Positions 45,200 through 57,100 of a DNA stretch of 64,000 nucleotides are shown piece after piece; the first letter of the stretch is position 1, and each line of letters begins with the position of its first letter. Below the pieces are notes generated by a model. It was not told the DNA's origin, ran no database searches, and saw only the letters and a program-made list of their open reading frames with translations. The stretch is from Adenophora triphylla var. japonica (lineage: Eukaryota > Streptophyta > Magnoliopsida > Asterales > Campanulaceae): positions 288,501 to 352,500 of the forward strand of contig JAFEMH010000335.1 in NCBI GenBank assembly GCA_022495995.1. Reading direction: 5' to 3'. Made by a program: the position numbers and the translations under genes.

Positions 45200-47007
45200 G
45201 TTTTTTATTTTTTAATTTGTTTCTAAGATCTAGATGACATTTTAAGACTTTTTCATGCTTATGACATTGGTCAAAATATTAAAGGAAGTGGAGTTACAAA
45301 AATGTCCCATTTTTTAGGGTTTTAAGGAATATGTCCCGAGCATCCGAAAGTGGTACACGTATAGGTTTTTATTTTTTTAAATTTTTTCTAAGATCTAGAT
45401 GACATTTTAAGACTTTTTCATGCTTATGACATTGGTCAAAATATTAAAGGAAGTGGAGTTACAAAAATGTCCCATTTTTTAGGGTTTTAAGGAATATGTC
45501 CCGAGCATCTGAAAGTGGTACACGTATAGGTTTTTTATTTTTTTTTAAATTTTTTATAAGATCTAGATGACATTTTAAGACTTTTTCATGCTTATGACAT
45601 TGGTCAAAATATTAAAGGAAGTGGAGTTACAAAAATGTCCCATTTTTAGGGTTTTAAGGAATATGTCCCGAGCATCTGAAAGTGGTACACGTATAGGTTT
45701 TTTTTTTAAATTTTGTCTAAGATCTAGATGACATTTTAAGACTTTTTCATGCTTATGACATTGGTCAAAATATTAAAGGAAGTGGAGTTACAAAAATGTC
45801 CCATTTTTTAGGGTTTTAAGGAATATGTCCCGAGCATCTGAAAGTGGTACACGTATAGGTTTTTATTTTTTTTTTAAATTTTTCTAAGATCTAGATGACA
45901 TTTTAAGACTTTTTCTAGCTTATGACATTGGTCAAAATATTAAAGGAAGTGGAGTTACAAAAATGTCCCATTTTTTAGGGTTTTAAGGAATATGTCCCGA
46001 GCATACTGAAAGTGGTACACGTATAGGTTTTTTATTTTTTTTTTTTTAAATTTTTTCTAAGATCTAGATGACATTTTAAGACTTTTTTCATGCTTATGAC
46101 ATTGGTCAAAATATTAAAGGAAGTGGAGTTACAAAAATGTCCCATTTTTTAGGGTTTTAAGGAATATGTCCCGAGCATCTGAAAGTGGTACACGTATAGG
46201 TTTTTTATTTTTTTAAATTTTTTCTAAGATCTAGATGACATTTTAAGACTTTTTCATGCTTATGACATTGGTCAAAATATTAAAGGAAGTGGAGTTACAA
46301 AAATGTCCCATTTTTAGGGTTTTTAAGGGAATATGTCCCGAGCATCAGAAAGTGGTACACGTATAGGTTTTTTATTTTTTTTTTAAATTTTTTCTAAGAT
46401 CTAGATGACATTTTAAGACTTTTTCTATGCTTATGACATTGGTCAAAATATTAAAGGAAGTGGAGTTACAAAAATGTCCCATTTTTTGGGGTTTTAAGGA
46501 ATATGTCCCGAGCATCCAAAGTGGTACACGTATAGGTTTTTTATTTTTTTTTAAATTTTTCTAAGATCCTAGATAGACTTTTTATTTTAAATTTTTTCTA
46601 AGATCTAGATGACATTTTAAGACTTTTTCTAGCTTATGACATTGGTCAAAATATTAAAGGAAGTGGAGTTACAAAAATGTCCCATTTTTAGGGTTTTAAG
46701 GAATATGTCCCGAGCATCCGAAAGTGGTACACGTATAGGTTTTTTATTTTTTTTTAAATTTTTTCTAAGATCTAGATGACATTTTAAGACTTTTTCATGC
46801 TTATGACATTGGTCAAAATATTAAAGGAAGTGGAGTTACAAAAATGTCCCATTTTTAGGGTTTTTAAGGAATATGTCCCGAGCATCCGAAAGTGGTACAC
46901 GTATAGGTTTTTTATTTTTTTTAAAATTTTTTCTAAGATCTAGATGACATTTTAAGACTTTTTCATGCTTATGACATTGGTCAAAATATTAAAGGAAGTG
47001 GAGTTAC
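45200..47007. repeat. Nucleosome-length tandem array, about 170-bp unit
   Basis: About 10-11 units, each with CTAAGATCTAGATGACATTT, AAGACTTTTTCATGCTTATG, GGAAGTGGAGTTACAAAAAT, TCCCGAGCATC and GTGGTACACGTATAGG. Spacing of the AGATCTAGATGAC mark is about 160-175 bases; one unit near 46560-46600 is partly re-duplicated. Differences are mostly T-run lengths and single bases. It lies wholly inside the element 44911-48202. Confidence 0.93.
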
Positions 47008-47031
47008 AACACAACATCAACAACAAAACTA

Positions 47032-48046
47032 TCACCTCCTCCCCCGTCCCCGCCCGATAGGGGCCACTACAACCTGACCCCGCCTCCTCCCATGTCTCAG
47101 TGGTCTAGGAGGCTCTACTATATCCTCCTCCTCCTCCTGCTCCTCCTCCACCTCCTCCTCACCTCCACCTCCACCATCATCATCATCTCCATCTCCACCT
47201 CCACCTCCACCTCCACCTCCACCTCCCTCCACCACCGTAACTATCACTCTCCTCCTCCCCATCAGTAACTATCCTCCTCCTCCTCCCCATCAGAACTATC
47301 CTCCTCCTCCTCCCCACTATCCCTATCGACCGCCGCCTCCTCCTCCCGCTCATCATCACCGTGGCTCCTCGCGCGGCCTTCCTCCTGGTTTTCTTCTCTC
47401 TCCAAACGCTTATCGGCCTTCCTCTTTCTAGCCGAAACGGTCATAGGTTCACGTGCCTACAAAAACACAAATAAGAGAGAGAGACAATACATTAGAGACA
47501 TCTCGTGTGAAACCACTCGAGATGCGTCTCGAGAGTGGGTTTATACGAGAGCATCTCGTATAAACCCACTCGAGATTTATCTCGAGTGGTTTCACTCGAG
47601 ATGTCCCATTAAAACCAGCTCATTGCATCTCGTGTGACACCACTCGAGATGCATCTCGAGGTGGTTTCACTCGAGATGTCTCGTAAAAACCCGAGCTTCA
47701 TTGCATCTCGTGGACACCACTGAGATGATCTCGCTGGGTATATACGAGACATCTCGTATAAACCCACTCGAGATGCATCTCGAGTGGTTTCACTCGAGAT
47801 GTCCCATTAAAACCGATCAAGATAATGCTACCCCGGTTTATGCGAAACTTGGAATCAATTTTAAACCATCTAACACAAATTAAAATTGACAATTTTAGTA
47901 ATGTACAATTAGGTCAAAATTAGGTTTAAGTTATTACCTTCTTTTACTGAACGGTGCGAGATTGATGCTCCGCGGCGGCGATGGAAGTGGTGGTAGAGGC
48001 AGCGGCAAAGACCGGCGGCGACCTTGGGAATTTTTACTCTGGCCAT
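47032..48046 (-). pseudogene. Gene-like fragments inside the TIR element
   Basis: A first-exon-like frame starts at 48046 (MARVKIPKVAAGLCRCLYHH ...) and reaches a donor (GAAG|gtaata) at 47938. A second block at 47456-47262 has an acceptor (tttttgtag) and reads AREPMTVSARKRKADKRLER followed by a Glu/Asp/Ser run. Their phases do not match, so they are not simply joined. A Gly/Asp/Glu repeat frame (47262-47032) comes from the GGTGGA tract. I do not recognise a family; acidic tails of this sort occur in plant mobile domain proteins, but that is only a resemblance. Confidence 0.4.
47480..47815. repeat. CTCGAG palindrome array
   Basis: Units of CATCTCGTGTGAAACCACTC, GAGATGCATCTCGAGTGGTT and TATACGAGACATCTCGTATA recur about three times at roughly 110-base spacing. 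Each unit is itself palindromic. Confidence 0.85.
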
Positions 48047-48249
48047 GCTCGTCTTCTTCGTCTTCGTCTTCGTCGTTTATCGCAGTCGCCAAATTGAATT
48101 TGAAATGAAGGAGTGAAAACGAGGGGAGTGAAATCAATTGGTATATAAAGGGGCAAATGAGTAATTTCCCTTAATCCCTGTATTTAACACTCCCTGTATT
48201 TAGAATTTGCCTGAAAGTCCACTATCACGTGGGACGGAGGGAGTATTCA

Positions 48250-49940
48250 TTAATTTTTGTTTGGGTCAGGGACAACTGAACTGAAGAGTGAATACTGAAT
48301 ACCAGTAAAAAATGAGTCACTAATCTTTTTTTAAGCAAACGATAACATCAATTGTATTCACAATAATAATAATAATAAAAGAGAGGTCAAAATATGTTTT
48401 AACACCCCAAAATTTTAAATGGCACGGAGAAAGTATAAAATATTGAGTTCAATCAAGTTAATTACAAAATTAAAAGTGGATTATCTTTTTGTTTTGTGAT
48501 GTTGAAAATATATTACTATGCAAAATTGCAAATGGAATATCTTTGAAAGAAATAATAAGAAACCAATTAAGTTGATTTTTTTCAAAAATTATCAAAAATT
48601 TAAGAATAATTAGAAGTTCTAAAAATTGTACGGCCCTAGTTCGAAGTCAAACCCACTACACATACACAACGCAAGATGGGTTATAAGAAGTAGAGAGAGG
48701 TCCAAGCGTTAGCATGGGCTGAAATGGGCAATTAACAAACTATATTGAAATTTATACCTTAAAATCAATTGATAATAATAGAAGTAGATCTTTAAGTCTA
48801 TATATCGATACATGTTTCTCTCTTTAATAGATGTGGGATTGACTCTAATACCATCTTAGAATTAGAGAGATGGGTCAGAAGAAGTAGAGAGAGACTCAAG
48901 TGTTAGCATGGGCTCGACTGGGTCGATAACAAACTATACTATCGGTTGCACATTAAAATCAATTGATAATAAATGAATAGCTCCTCAATTTTATATATCG
49001 ATCTATGTTTCTCTCTTTAGTAAACATGGGATAATTGTCTAACATTTAAAAGTCTAATTGATGACTTGATATTTAGTAGTAGTAGTGTAATAATTTTTTA
49101 TATAGCATACTAAATTTTCACATATTTACGATTTAAGATGTAAAATTAGAAAATATCATAGGCTCTAATCACTTGAGCCAAAATATAGGGATAGGTCAGT
49201 GTTTGCAGCTTCATATTTAGATGACTTTCATTTTTCCCAGTCACCAGGCTCGGTCCTGCTATGCTATGAGACGGGTGAGGCCGTCGCCTAGGGCCTCCGA
49301 ATTTTGTTCAATTTTAAGGGTCCCAAAATTTATGTTTTAATATATATATAAAGTTTAAAAAATGTACACATCAAGAAGTTCAGTTGTAGTGGTAATGTAG
49401 ATTGCATAAAATCTTAGTTAACAACTTGGTCACTCTAAGCCAAATAGTTTGCCTAGGATCTCAAAATGTACAGGCCCCAAGTATTAATGGAAAGCACTGT
49501 ATGTGGATAGAGCTTGACCACGGTTTGGTAGTAGTTGGTTTTATGTGATTTTTCTATTTCTGGTTTGGGCCCGCACTTGTCATTTGCCACAAATTATAAG
49601 CATTGTTCACGACCACTAACTAACATTAGTGTGATTAGGTGGATAATGTTTTTTAGCCCATTCCCATTTCGGGAAAAAGGTTCGATGGCCCATTGACCCT
49701 ACCTTGGGGGGCAAATTTGCCTATCCCTTTTGTTAGAATAAATCTCCCACAAAAAAAATCGCAATAAGAAAATCAAAAGTAAACATCCACGTTAGATAAA
49801 AAAAAAGATATGTGATTCGGCCTCCTGCCAATATCCACAGGTACAAGTTACAACAACAATATTAACTATCACAACTCAATATTACGAAGTGTATCACTTT
49901 ACAAATTCTAGTCTCTCACTCAGTAGTTAGTGATTTCAAA
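48250..49940. other. Intergenic DNA with diverged duplications
   Basis: At about 48686-48860 and 48877-49025 two direct copies share GTTAGCATGGGCT, AACAAACTATA, AAATCAATTGATAATAA and TATATCGAT.CATGTTTCTC. Near 49240-49480 GAGGCCGTCGCCTAGGGCCTCC begins an old hAT-like remnant. No gene was recognised. Confidence 0.45.
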
Positions 49941-49947
49941 AAAAATA

Positions 49948-50234
49948 CTCCCTCCGTCCCAGCCTAAAAGACACAAAATGGAGAGGGCACGCAAAATAAG
50001 AAATGTGATGTAGGAAAGAAAAAAAGTTTAAATGTTGTGAGTATGAAAAATTAAATAGGAGAGAGAATGAGTGGGAGGTGATGTAAGAAAGAGAATGTTG
50101 TGAGTGTAAAAGTAAAGTAGGAGAGAGAATGAGTGGAGAGAATAGTGATTTAAGGTTTCCTTTTTGGGAAAGTGTCATTTTAAATGGGATGCCCAAAAAG
50201 AAAATTTGTGACTTTTAGACTGGGACGGAGGGAG
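49948..50234. mobile_element. Stowaway-like MITE
   Basis: CTCCCTCCGTCCCAGCCTAA and TTTTAGACTGGGACGGAGGG ends with TA at both sides. The body contains AGGAGAGAGAATGAGTGG repeats. Confidence 0.85.
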
Positions 50235-50321
50235 TATATGATAACACTATGCTACTCTCACTATAGACACACTTGCACTCTTCTTTCACATTTCTCTCTC
50301 TATATATATATAGGATATATA

Positions 50322-50584
50322 CTCCCTCCGCCCCGATCGACTTAGGATTTTTTGAAATGGCACGGGGATTAAGAAAAAGGTAAATGTTGTGAGTGTAATT
50401 TAAAAATAGGAGAGCGAATGAGTGGAGGGAATAGTACATTATAATGGTGTTGTGAGTATTAAAATAATGTAGGAGAGAGAATGAGTGGAGAGAATAGTGA
50501 TTTAAGGTTTATTTTGGTGTCACAAGTCGGGTGGGACGCCCAAAATAGCAAGAAAAGTCTACAAGTCATTGGGGACGGAGGGAG
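50322..50584. mobile_element. Stowaway-like MITE
   Basis: CTCCCTCCGCCCCGATCGAC at the left and GGGGACGGAGGGAG at the right, TA flanked, same body as 49948-50234 and 20263-20525. Confidence 0.8.
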
Positions 50585-50816
50585 TATATATATATAGAGG
50601 TATGTATATCTCCCTACCACACACACTATGATGTGTCTCTCACACACATTTCTTGATGCAACATACTTCAATATATAGAGTTCAAGAACTGTCACAAAAG
50701 TTACTTCATAATTCTTGAACCTTTCAAGAATAGGAATCTAAACAATTCATCTAGATACACGTATTTTATTTTCCAATAAAATTAGTTACTGAAAATATTA
50801 ATTGCATGTTGGAACA

Positions 50817-51296
50817 TTTTTATCTCAATAACCCAAAAGCACTCAAGTCTAGATTAAGTAAGAGAAGAAGATGAAGGCGGAAGCGTGATACCTGTTGAGC
50901 TCATCTTGTTACTTGATGTTGTTCTTGCAAAGGAAGGAAGAGAAGAAGAAGAAAATTAAGGAGGTAAATGTAGATCTTCTTGATGATGAATGTCTTCCTT
51001 AGAACTCAGATTATGTAGAGAGTATATAAGGATGATGTAGTCGTTTCTAGGCTGATGGTATGCCTCTATATTTAGGAAACAAATGGCACCTCATCAAGGG
51101 ACTACACCCTTTCAATTAAGCGGTGTGAAATTACTATTTTGCCTATCATAAATAGGTAATTTCCACCTCGAAAATTCTACACATTTAATTAATATTCTAT
51201 ACTTTATAATAACATTATTTTAATGATTTATACATGTACGTCTACATGTCACTTATATTTATTAAGTATACACATTTTGCAATTCATGTTCTTACA
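50817..51296 (-). repeat. Putative 3' LTR of copia element
   Basis: On the minus strand a purine tract AAGTGGGAGAT is followed by TGTAAGAACATG, and the segment ends ATGTTCCAACA at 50817: TG...CA, 480 bp. Without a partner LTR this stays provisional. Confidence 0.6.
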
Positions 51297-51959
51297 ATCT
51301 CCCACTTGGATTGCCCAAACATGTGTTTATACTTTAACAAATCCTCATAAAATCATATTCATAATGTAAATGACAATCCATATGTGTACTTCATTGTCAT
51401 TCTAAACAATCTCGTCCATTAGTTTTACAAGTATAGGAACTAAAGGGACAGTCGTTGTAATTGATTCGCAACTAAACCCACATTAATCACATATATATGT
51501 TCAACTAAATGACATAGATTAAGTATAGATGTGTAGCATGAAACACTTAATGAATATATATTAAAACATATACGTATATTCCATCAACTAGTCCTTATTA
51601 ACCAAATGAGATCAATATAAATAAAACAAATAGCAAATAAAGCACAACACAAACTCCCACTATATTATGCATTATCAAAAGTCGTTTCACCCATATGAGT
51701 AGTATACTCGTGAAACATCAAAAGAGATAACGCTTTATAAAATGGATCCAATAACATGGAGTTTGATCCTATAAGTTGTATATCTATTTGTTCATTTTAT
51801 ACTTATTTTTCTTCAACAAGAGACATAACCATATGATGTCTTTCGACATCTTTGCATCTAGTAAACACAGAATCGGAATACCTAATGATCTCAAAATGAT
51901 CCAATTTTGTATACATAAGCATGTAGTTTAATGTTTTATAGGTACTTCATCATTCTTTT

Positions 51960-52640
51960 GGATGCGACTTAATGTTCTTCTTTCCGAATTGCTGTGGTAT
52001 TGACAAGCATCCCAATAATAAATGCAAGGTCTGGACGAGTACAGACTTGCGCATATATTAAGCTTCCTACTGCCGGTGCATAAGGGATATTTTCCATATA
52101 CTTGGATTCAAAATTAATTATAGGACATTACTTTAAACTGAATTTATCTCTTTTAGAGACAGGGTGTCAAGTGATTTACAATTTTTCATGCTAAACCTTT
52201 GTAATACCTTCTCTATATAGCTCTTTTGTGATAATCCCAAAATATCTCGTGAATGATCACGATGAATTTGGATTTCCAATACAAAAGATGCCTCACCAAG
52301 ATCTTTCATCTCAAATTTGGTTGAGAGAAATTTCTTAGTTTCTTTTAGAAGGTTCTTATTATTACTAGCAAGTAAAATATCATCCACATATAAGACCAAA
52401 ATTATAAATCTACTCCCACTGAACTTATGGTATACAAGATTCTTTTCAAAACCAAATGAAAGAATAACTTGATTAAATTTTAAATACCATTGACGAGAAG
52501 CTTGCTTGAGGCCATAAATAAATTCCTTAAGTTTACAAACTAATTGATTAGTTTGATCTGAATCGGTCACCATTTCTGATTTCCTTATATAGATGGTTTT
52601 CTCAATGTCTCCATTGAGAAAAGTCGTCTTAACATTCATT
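51960..52640 (-). pseudogene. Copia reverse transcriptase, C-terminal part
   Basis: HQMNVKTTFLNGDIEKTIYI, VCKLKEFIYGLKQASRQWYL, the catalytic LYVDDILLASNN and FEMKDLGEASFVLEIQIHRD are all present in the frame 52741-52133. After a stop the RNase H link (SLIYAQVCTRPDLAF) continues to about 51960. The first catalytic aspartate (QMDVKTAF in active elements) is N here, so even a repaired frame would lack a key residue. Confidence 0.88.
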
Positions 52641-52649
52641 TGATGAAGC

Positions 52650-53685
52650 TGTAGACACCCCATTCTGAACCAATAAATCATGATTACACTACTCTTAGTC
52701 TCTCTTTTATGTTTTTGATGAAAGCGTATCAGTTTCGTCATGTTTCATTAAGTTTCTAACTAACCTCGTTAGTTTTGGACCTAACTGACTAACGAAACAA
52801 CTGAAGAGGACAAAATGGTCATCAGGCTAGATATCTCGCACGAGATATCATATCTCGCGCGAGATATCCCCTCGACAGGATGTGCAGAATCACAATTCTT
52901 CTCCGTCCCAAACTCTTTTTTTGATAAACCTCATCTAATCCGGTTCTCCAATCAGAATTGAGTTCTGGAAGCTTTCTAGGAGTGTTTTACCTCTCCACCT
53001 CTACCTCCTAAACCCCTATAAATACTTGGTGACTTCCACTGTTTCAAAGGTCCAGAATTTCACACAACACACACAATTTGTTGGTTTCTTTCCACGAAAG
53101 ACTCCTTCAAATCACTCACAAACAACTCCTAAATTCGTCCTTCAACCACGTTGATTGACGAACATCAAGGCTCAAGCCTAGCATCAAGGCGAAGCTCTGT
53201 CCGCATCAAGACTTGACTCTCATATTGAGTCAAAACTCTGTCCAAATCACTTCTCGATCGAGAAAACATCTTAGAACCACGTTCTAAATCAAATCCTCCC
53301 TAAACTAGGTAAACTCCTATACTTTTACTCTTTTCTTCTTAATCTCTCTCTATTGGCTTTTAGAGTGGTGTAATCCCATCAAAAGGATTAGCCTAGAGTC
53401 CCTTCAATCGATGAAGGCGATCCCGAAGCGTATAATCCGACATTCCTAATCAAGAAATTGATTAGGGTTTTCTTGTTCTTTATTTAATTAGTAATTAAAA
53501 AAGATTGATAATACTCAATTGGCAAGACCGATCTCCGGATTGGGTGGAATGGATGCTCCTCGACCTACCCATTCGATAACTTAACCCCCGAACCCTCAAA
53601 TCTCTTTTTAAGGTTTTTCTTATTGTTTTCCTAAATAAATAATAAGTGGCGACTCTGTTATTCGAAAAATTCACGCATCGCTACA
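52650..53685 (+). repeat. 5' LTR of gag-only element
   Basis: 1036 bp, TGTAGACACCCC ... CGCATCGCTACA. TATCTCGCACGAGATA and TATCTCGCGCGAGATA palindromes sit side by side near 52840-52872. A TATAAATA with downstream leader lies near 53020. Confidence 0.95.
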
Positions 53686-53686
53686 G

Positions 53687-53704
53687 TGGCGACTCCGCTG
53701 GGGA
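53687..53704 (+). other. Primer-binding site of gag-only element
   Basis: TGGCGACTCCGCTGGGGA starts one base after the LTR. This sequence is the tRNA-Arg-type site reported for Ogre/Tat lineages, from memory. Confidence 0.75.
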
Positions 53705-55212
53705 CAATTAATTAAGAGGGTTAGACTTGCATTAACAATTGAGTATTATCAATCTTTCTATTTTTCTGTAAAAATCTAATTTTTCTGGATTTTTTTGAAA
53801 TTTTTCGGCACTGTTTTCAAAAAAAAACTGTCCGAATACTTATCCTGCGCGAGATATACTAATCTCGCGCGAGATTAGTATGCGGTTCAAAAAAAAATCA
53901 CTGTTTACTTGTTTGGCGGCGCAGGGCATTATGTGAAAAAAAAAAAAAACAAAAAAAAAACAAACCTAGTTGTTGACCTGTTCTTTCACGGTTGACTACA
54001 TAAAAAAAAGGGGGTTTAAACCTTGGATTGGATTGTTGACTTTTCTGACCGCATAAAACAAAATGAAAAACATTGGTTGACTGGTCTTCATTCAAACGTT
54101 GAACATATTGAAAAAAAAAAAATCAAAAACAGTTTCCGAAAATTTTCAAAAATAAATTCCAGAAAAATCAAAAATAAATTATCATTATTATTTTGCTTGT
54201 GCTAACTCTATTTTGCAGGGTAGAATAATTTTAATTACTTAAACTATATACCTGCGTGCGATTGGTTTTTTAATTTAAAGTCCGGTCCATGGAGGATTCG
54301 GGAGTTGTAATTTAAATTAATTTAATTCCTTCTCTCTCTCTCTCTTTACGTGGAACTACGACGGCCTGAGTCTTCCTAATTTGGGAGAAACGTAGGCAAC
54401 CACTTGGTGCGGCCACTATCTGTTTTTCTTTTAGTTTTCAAAAAAAAAAACTTTCTATTTTACCCTATCACCTAGATTGAACTATCACACACGCGCACTC
54501 ATATATAACTGTCATTGCACTACATACCCTCTATAAACCCGGGGCCCACACTAAGGACAGATGACGGTAACCACCTAGTCGCCGGTCTCTCCGAAGTTGG
54601 ATCATCCCACTCCGCGTATTCAATCCACCTAGATTGTCATATCGCGGGGAGCCTAGCCTTCCAGCCCTGCATCGCCACATATCATGTAGATTGACTTTTT
54701 AAGACACTCCTTGACCGGTCGGTTTGATCTTGGAGTCCTTGTAATCCCTTGTCAAGATCGTTTTGTGCAATAATCCACGGAAAAGAAATCAATAAATTGT
54801 CGCTTCGAAATTGTCCCTTCGGAAACGTCCCTACGGTTGTCCCTTCGGATTTGCCCCTAAAAAAAAAAAGAGAAAATTTTCTCATCAAAATTATTGCACA
54901 AAACTTGATGTTACTTTGGATTACTCCGACCCCTAGGTCCCTAGGTTTGGTTCTTGAACTTTAGAAACCCCCAAAACGGATTTTCCGTCCGACCAAAATT
55001 ATGATTAAAATCAGAAAATTGTGACTTTCCGTGGTGAAGTCTCGCGCGAGACTACTTGTCTCGTACGAGATAAGTGTTCGGTCTTTTCGTGTTTTGGCCA
55101 AAACCTTCAAACCTTCAAGCCTTCATTCACCCTATTCAGCCGACTTGTTGGGACTCGATCATGGTTTAACACGGTTGCTACACGTCTAGGTTCTTCGCCA
55201 AAGCTCGACACG

Positions 55213-56331
55213 ATGTCTGCTTCTCCTTCTACCACCGAGGCCGATTTCAACGATGCTAAGGTCCAACTCATCGAAGCCATGACTAGGTTGGATGAACAAA
55301 GTAAGCAAATTGATGAGCAAAACGCCCAAATGGCCGCCCTCATGAAAGAACTCAATGATTTGAAAGTCAAGAAAGGAAGAAAGCAAAAGCAGAAAGTGGA
55401 ATCCTCCTCCGACGAAGAGGAATCCTACACCAAAGTGAATAGAAAAACCAAAAAGTCAAGCAAGAAAAAGGAAGAATCCGATTCCTCCTCTTCCTCATCC
55501 TCCTCCGATGATGAGGAACATACCTCCAAGGGTGCTAAAACCAAGAAAGAAGGCAGTGGTGAAACTACTAAACTTGGTGACCATGTTACTAAGAACTACC
55601 TCGAGAAGAAACTTGCAACTCTTGACACTTCAAAAGGGTCATTCGTTCCATTTGATCCCGATGCTCTTCAACAATCAATCACCAAGTTTCCTCGCAAGTA
55701 CAAAACACCCGACATTGCCAAGTTCAATGGTACTACCTGTCCTCGAGCTCATGTTGAGACCTACACTTGGGCCATGCTTCCAATGGGCGTTGACAACACA
55801 ATCTTGGCCCAATGCTTTCCTCAAACTTTAGAAGGTGCTGCAAGGGATTGGTACATGTCTCTTCCTACGACTACAAGGCTTGATTGGTCATCCGCATGTT
55901 TGGTCTTCCAAAGGCAGTTTGAAGACAACTCCACCTACCGCCCTACTAGGAGGGATCTTGAACAAACCAAACAACATGCAAATGAGTCCTTTGCTGAATT
56001 TGCTAGAAGATGGAGACTCAAACTTACTGAAATTGTCGAAAGGCCTACTCTCAAAGAGCAAATCCACATCTTCCTTCAATGCCTTCGTGATGAATTTCAA
56101 GAGAAGCTCGCCGGTAACTACTTTCCTAGTTTCAATGAACTCCTCGAGTCCGGAATTAGGGTTGACGACTTCCTAAAAAGCAAAAAGAAGGAAAGTAACT
56201 TCCGCTACAATAAGCCCACCACAAGTAAGGATGCTTCAGTCAACGCTATTGCACTCAAATACCCCAACACCGTAAAATATTCTCGCCGTCCCTCCTCCCG
56301 AAAAGAAAAAGAGGCACTACGACAAAATTGA
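55213..56331 (+). CDS. Gag polyprotein of the gag-only element
   Basis: Likely start MSASPSTTEADFNDAKVQLI. A coiled-coil segment (EAMTRLDEQSKQIDEQNAQM) and a Lys/Ser/Glu-rich linker precede the retrotransposon gag fold (YKTPDIAKFNGTTCPRAHVE, AARDWYMSLP, FQRQFEDN, ESFAEFARRWRLKLTEIVER, FQEKLAGNYFPSFNELLESG). A frame change near 56300 moves the C-terminus (ITQEELFDVLV, CHHLKDIIQDLFDNGDLERP) into the next frame, which ends near 56581. The leader from 55021 also carries CTCGCGCGAG and CTCGTACGAG palindromes. Confidence 0.9.
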   Translation: MSASPSTTEADFNDAKVQLIEAMTRLDEQSKQIDEQNAQMAALMKELNDLKVKKGRKQKQKVESSSDEEESYTKVNRKTKKSSKKKEESDSSSSSSSSDDEEHTSKGAKTKKEGSGETTKLGDHVTKNYLEKKLATLDTSKGSFVPFDPDALQQSITKFPRKYKTPDIAKFNGTTCPRAHVETYTWAMLPMGVDNTILAQCFPQTLEGAARDWYMSLPTTTRLDWSSACLVFQRQFEDNSTYRPTRRDLEQTKQHANESFAEFARRWRLKLTEIVERPTLKEQIHIFLQCLRDEFQEKLAGNYFPSFNELLESGIRVDDFLKSKKKESNFRYNKPTTSKDASVNAIALKYPNTVKYSRRPSSRKEKEALRQN

Positions 56332-56581
56332 AGGAATCACTCAAGAAGAACTCTTCGATGTGCTTGTCCGTAATGAAAAATCAAACCAAGTGGAAGGTGG
56401 TCCTCCGAAGGATATGGGTCCGAATCATGCTCATCACCTATTCTCGCAAGTACCACAACTTCACCTAGCCACGACACCAACTTCTTGCCACCACTTGAAG
56501 GACATCATCCAAGACCTCTTTGATAATGGAGATCTAGAACGTCCCAACGTCATCACCAATCCTCTTCCTCGTACTCCATGA

Positions 56582-57065
56582 AGAAGATGAAGCTCCAAGA
56601 AGAAATCTACACTTACCACTTTGGGGCTACCACTATCCTCTCCCTTTCTCCTTTGATAGAAGTAGATTAGGTTTTAAATTTCCAAGTATAAACTCGAAGA
56701 GTCATTCTGTCTTTCTAGTACTCCTCACCTCCTCTAGTTTGTGTCTTCTAAACTATCGAGTCTGTTCTTAAATTTCTCAATAAATTAAAGTAATTTCTTT
56801 TCCTAAACACTTTCCCTAAAGTTGTTCTACCTCATGAATATCATTCAACTCATGCAAAATAATGGACCTTCCATTCCCTAAATCATCGCAAAAATAGAAA
56901 CTTCTAAGTGACTTTAAGAAGCAAGTTATCATTAGGAGGCTTAAGGGTTAAACATTACCCCTACTGAAAGTTAGAGACCAACAAGCGAAGAAAGTCAAAG
57001 GTGTTCTTTGTCACAACATTCATCCAAAGAAAAGTGGGGCTACTCAACTCAAGGCTTTGAGAGTA

Positions 57066-57100
<35 letters not shown>

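Larger units (their letters stand above)
44911..48202. mobile_element. Large TIR element with palindrome arrays and tandem repeats
   Basis: Left end TTTATATACGGGGATCTTAA and ATACGGGGATC; right end, in inverse, TTCTAAATACAGGGAGTGTT and AAATACAGGGATTAAG. This is the same double AAATACAGGGA motif with about 16-base spacing as the elements at 3631 and 5147. In order it contains CTCGTGTA/CTCGGGTA palindromes, a roughly 170-bp tandem array, a GGTGGA tract with Glu/Asp-rich minus-strand frames, CTCGAG palindromes, and a minus-strand first exon near 48046. Non-autonomous; superfamily unassigned. Confidence 0.55.
44636..48243. mobile_element. Stowaway-like MITE split by a 3.3 kb insertion
   Basis: The left half starts CTCCCTCCGTCCCACGTGAA (44636) and the right half ends CACGTGGGACGGAGGGAG (48243), with TA on both sides. 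Left-half text (CACTCATTCTCTCTCC, TTACATCACTTTTCCTTAAT) stops at about 44910 and the right end resumes at about 48203. Confidence 0.7.

Noticed and set aside
47032..47262. Gly/Asp/Glu-rich 76-residue frame as a gene
   Set aside because: It follows a GGTGGA microsatellite; no start context or homologous domain was visible.
54900..55212. Upstream start at 55021 for the gag-only element's gag
   Set aside because: The added N-terminus covers leader DNA with palindromes and has no gag similarity; the ATG at 55213 fits better.
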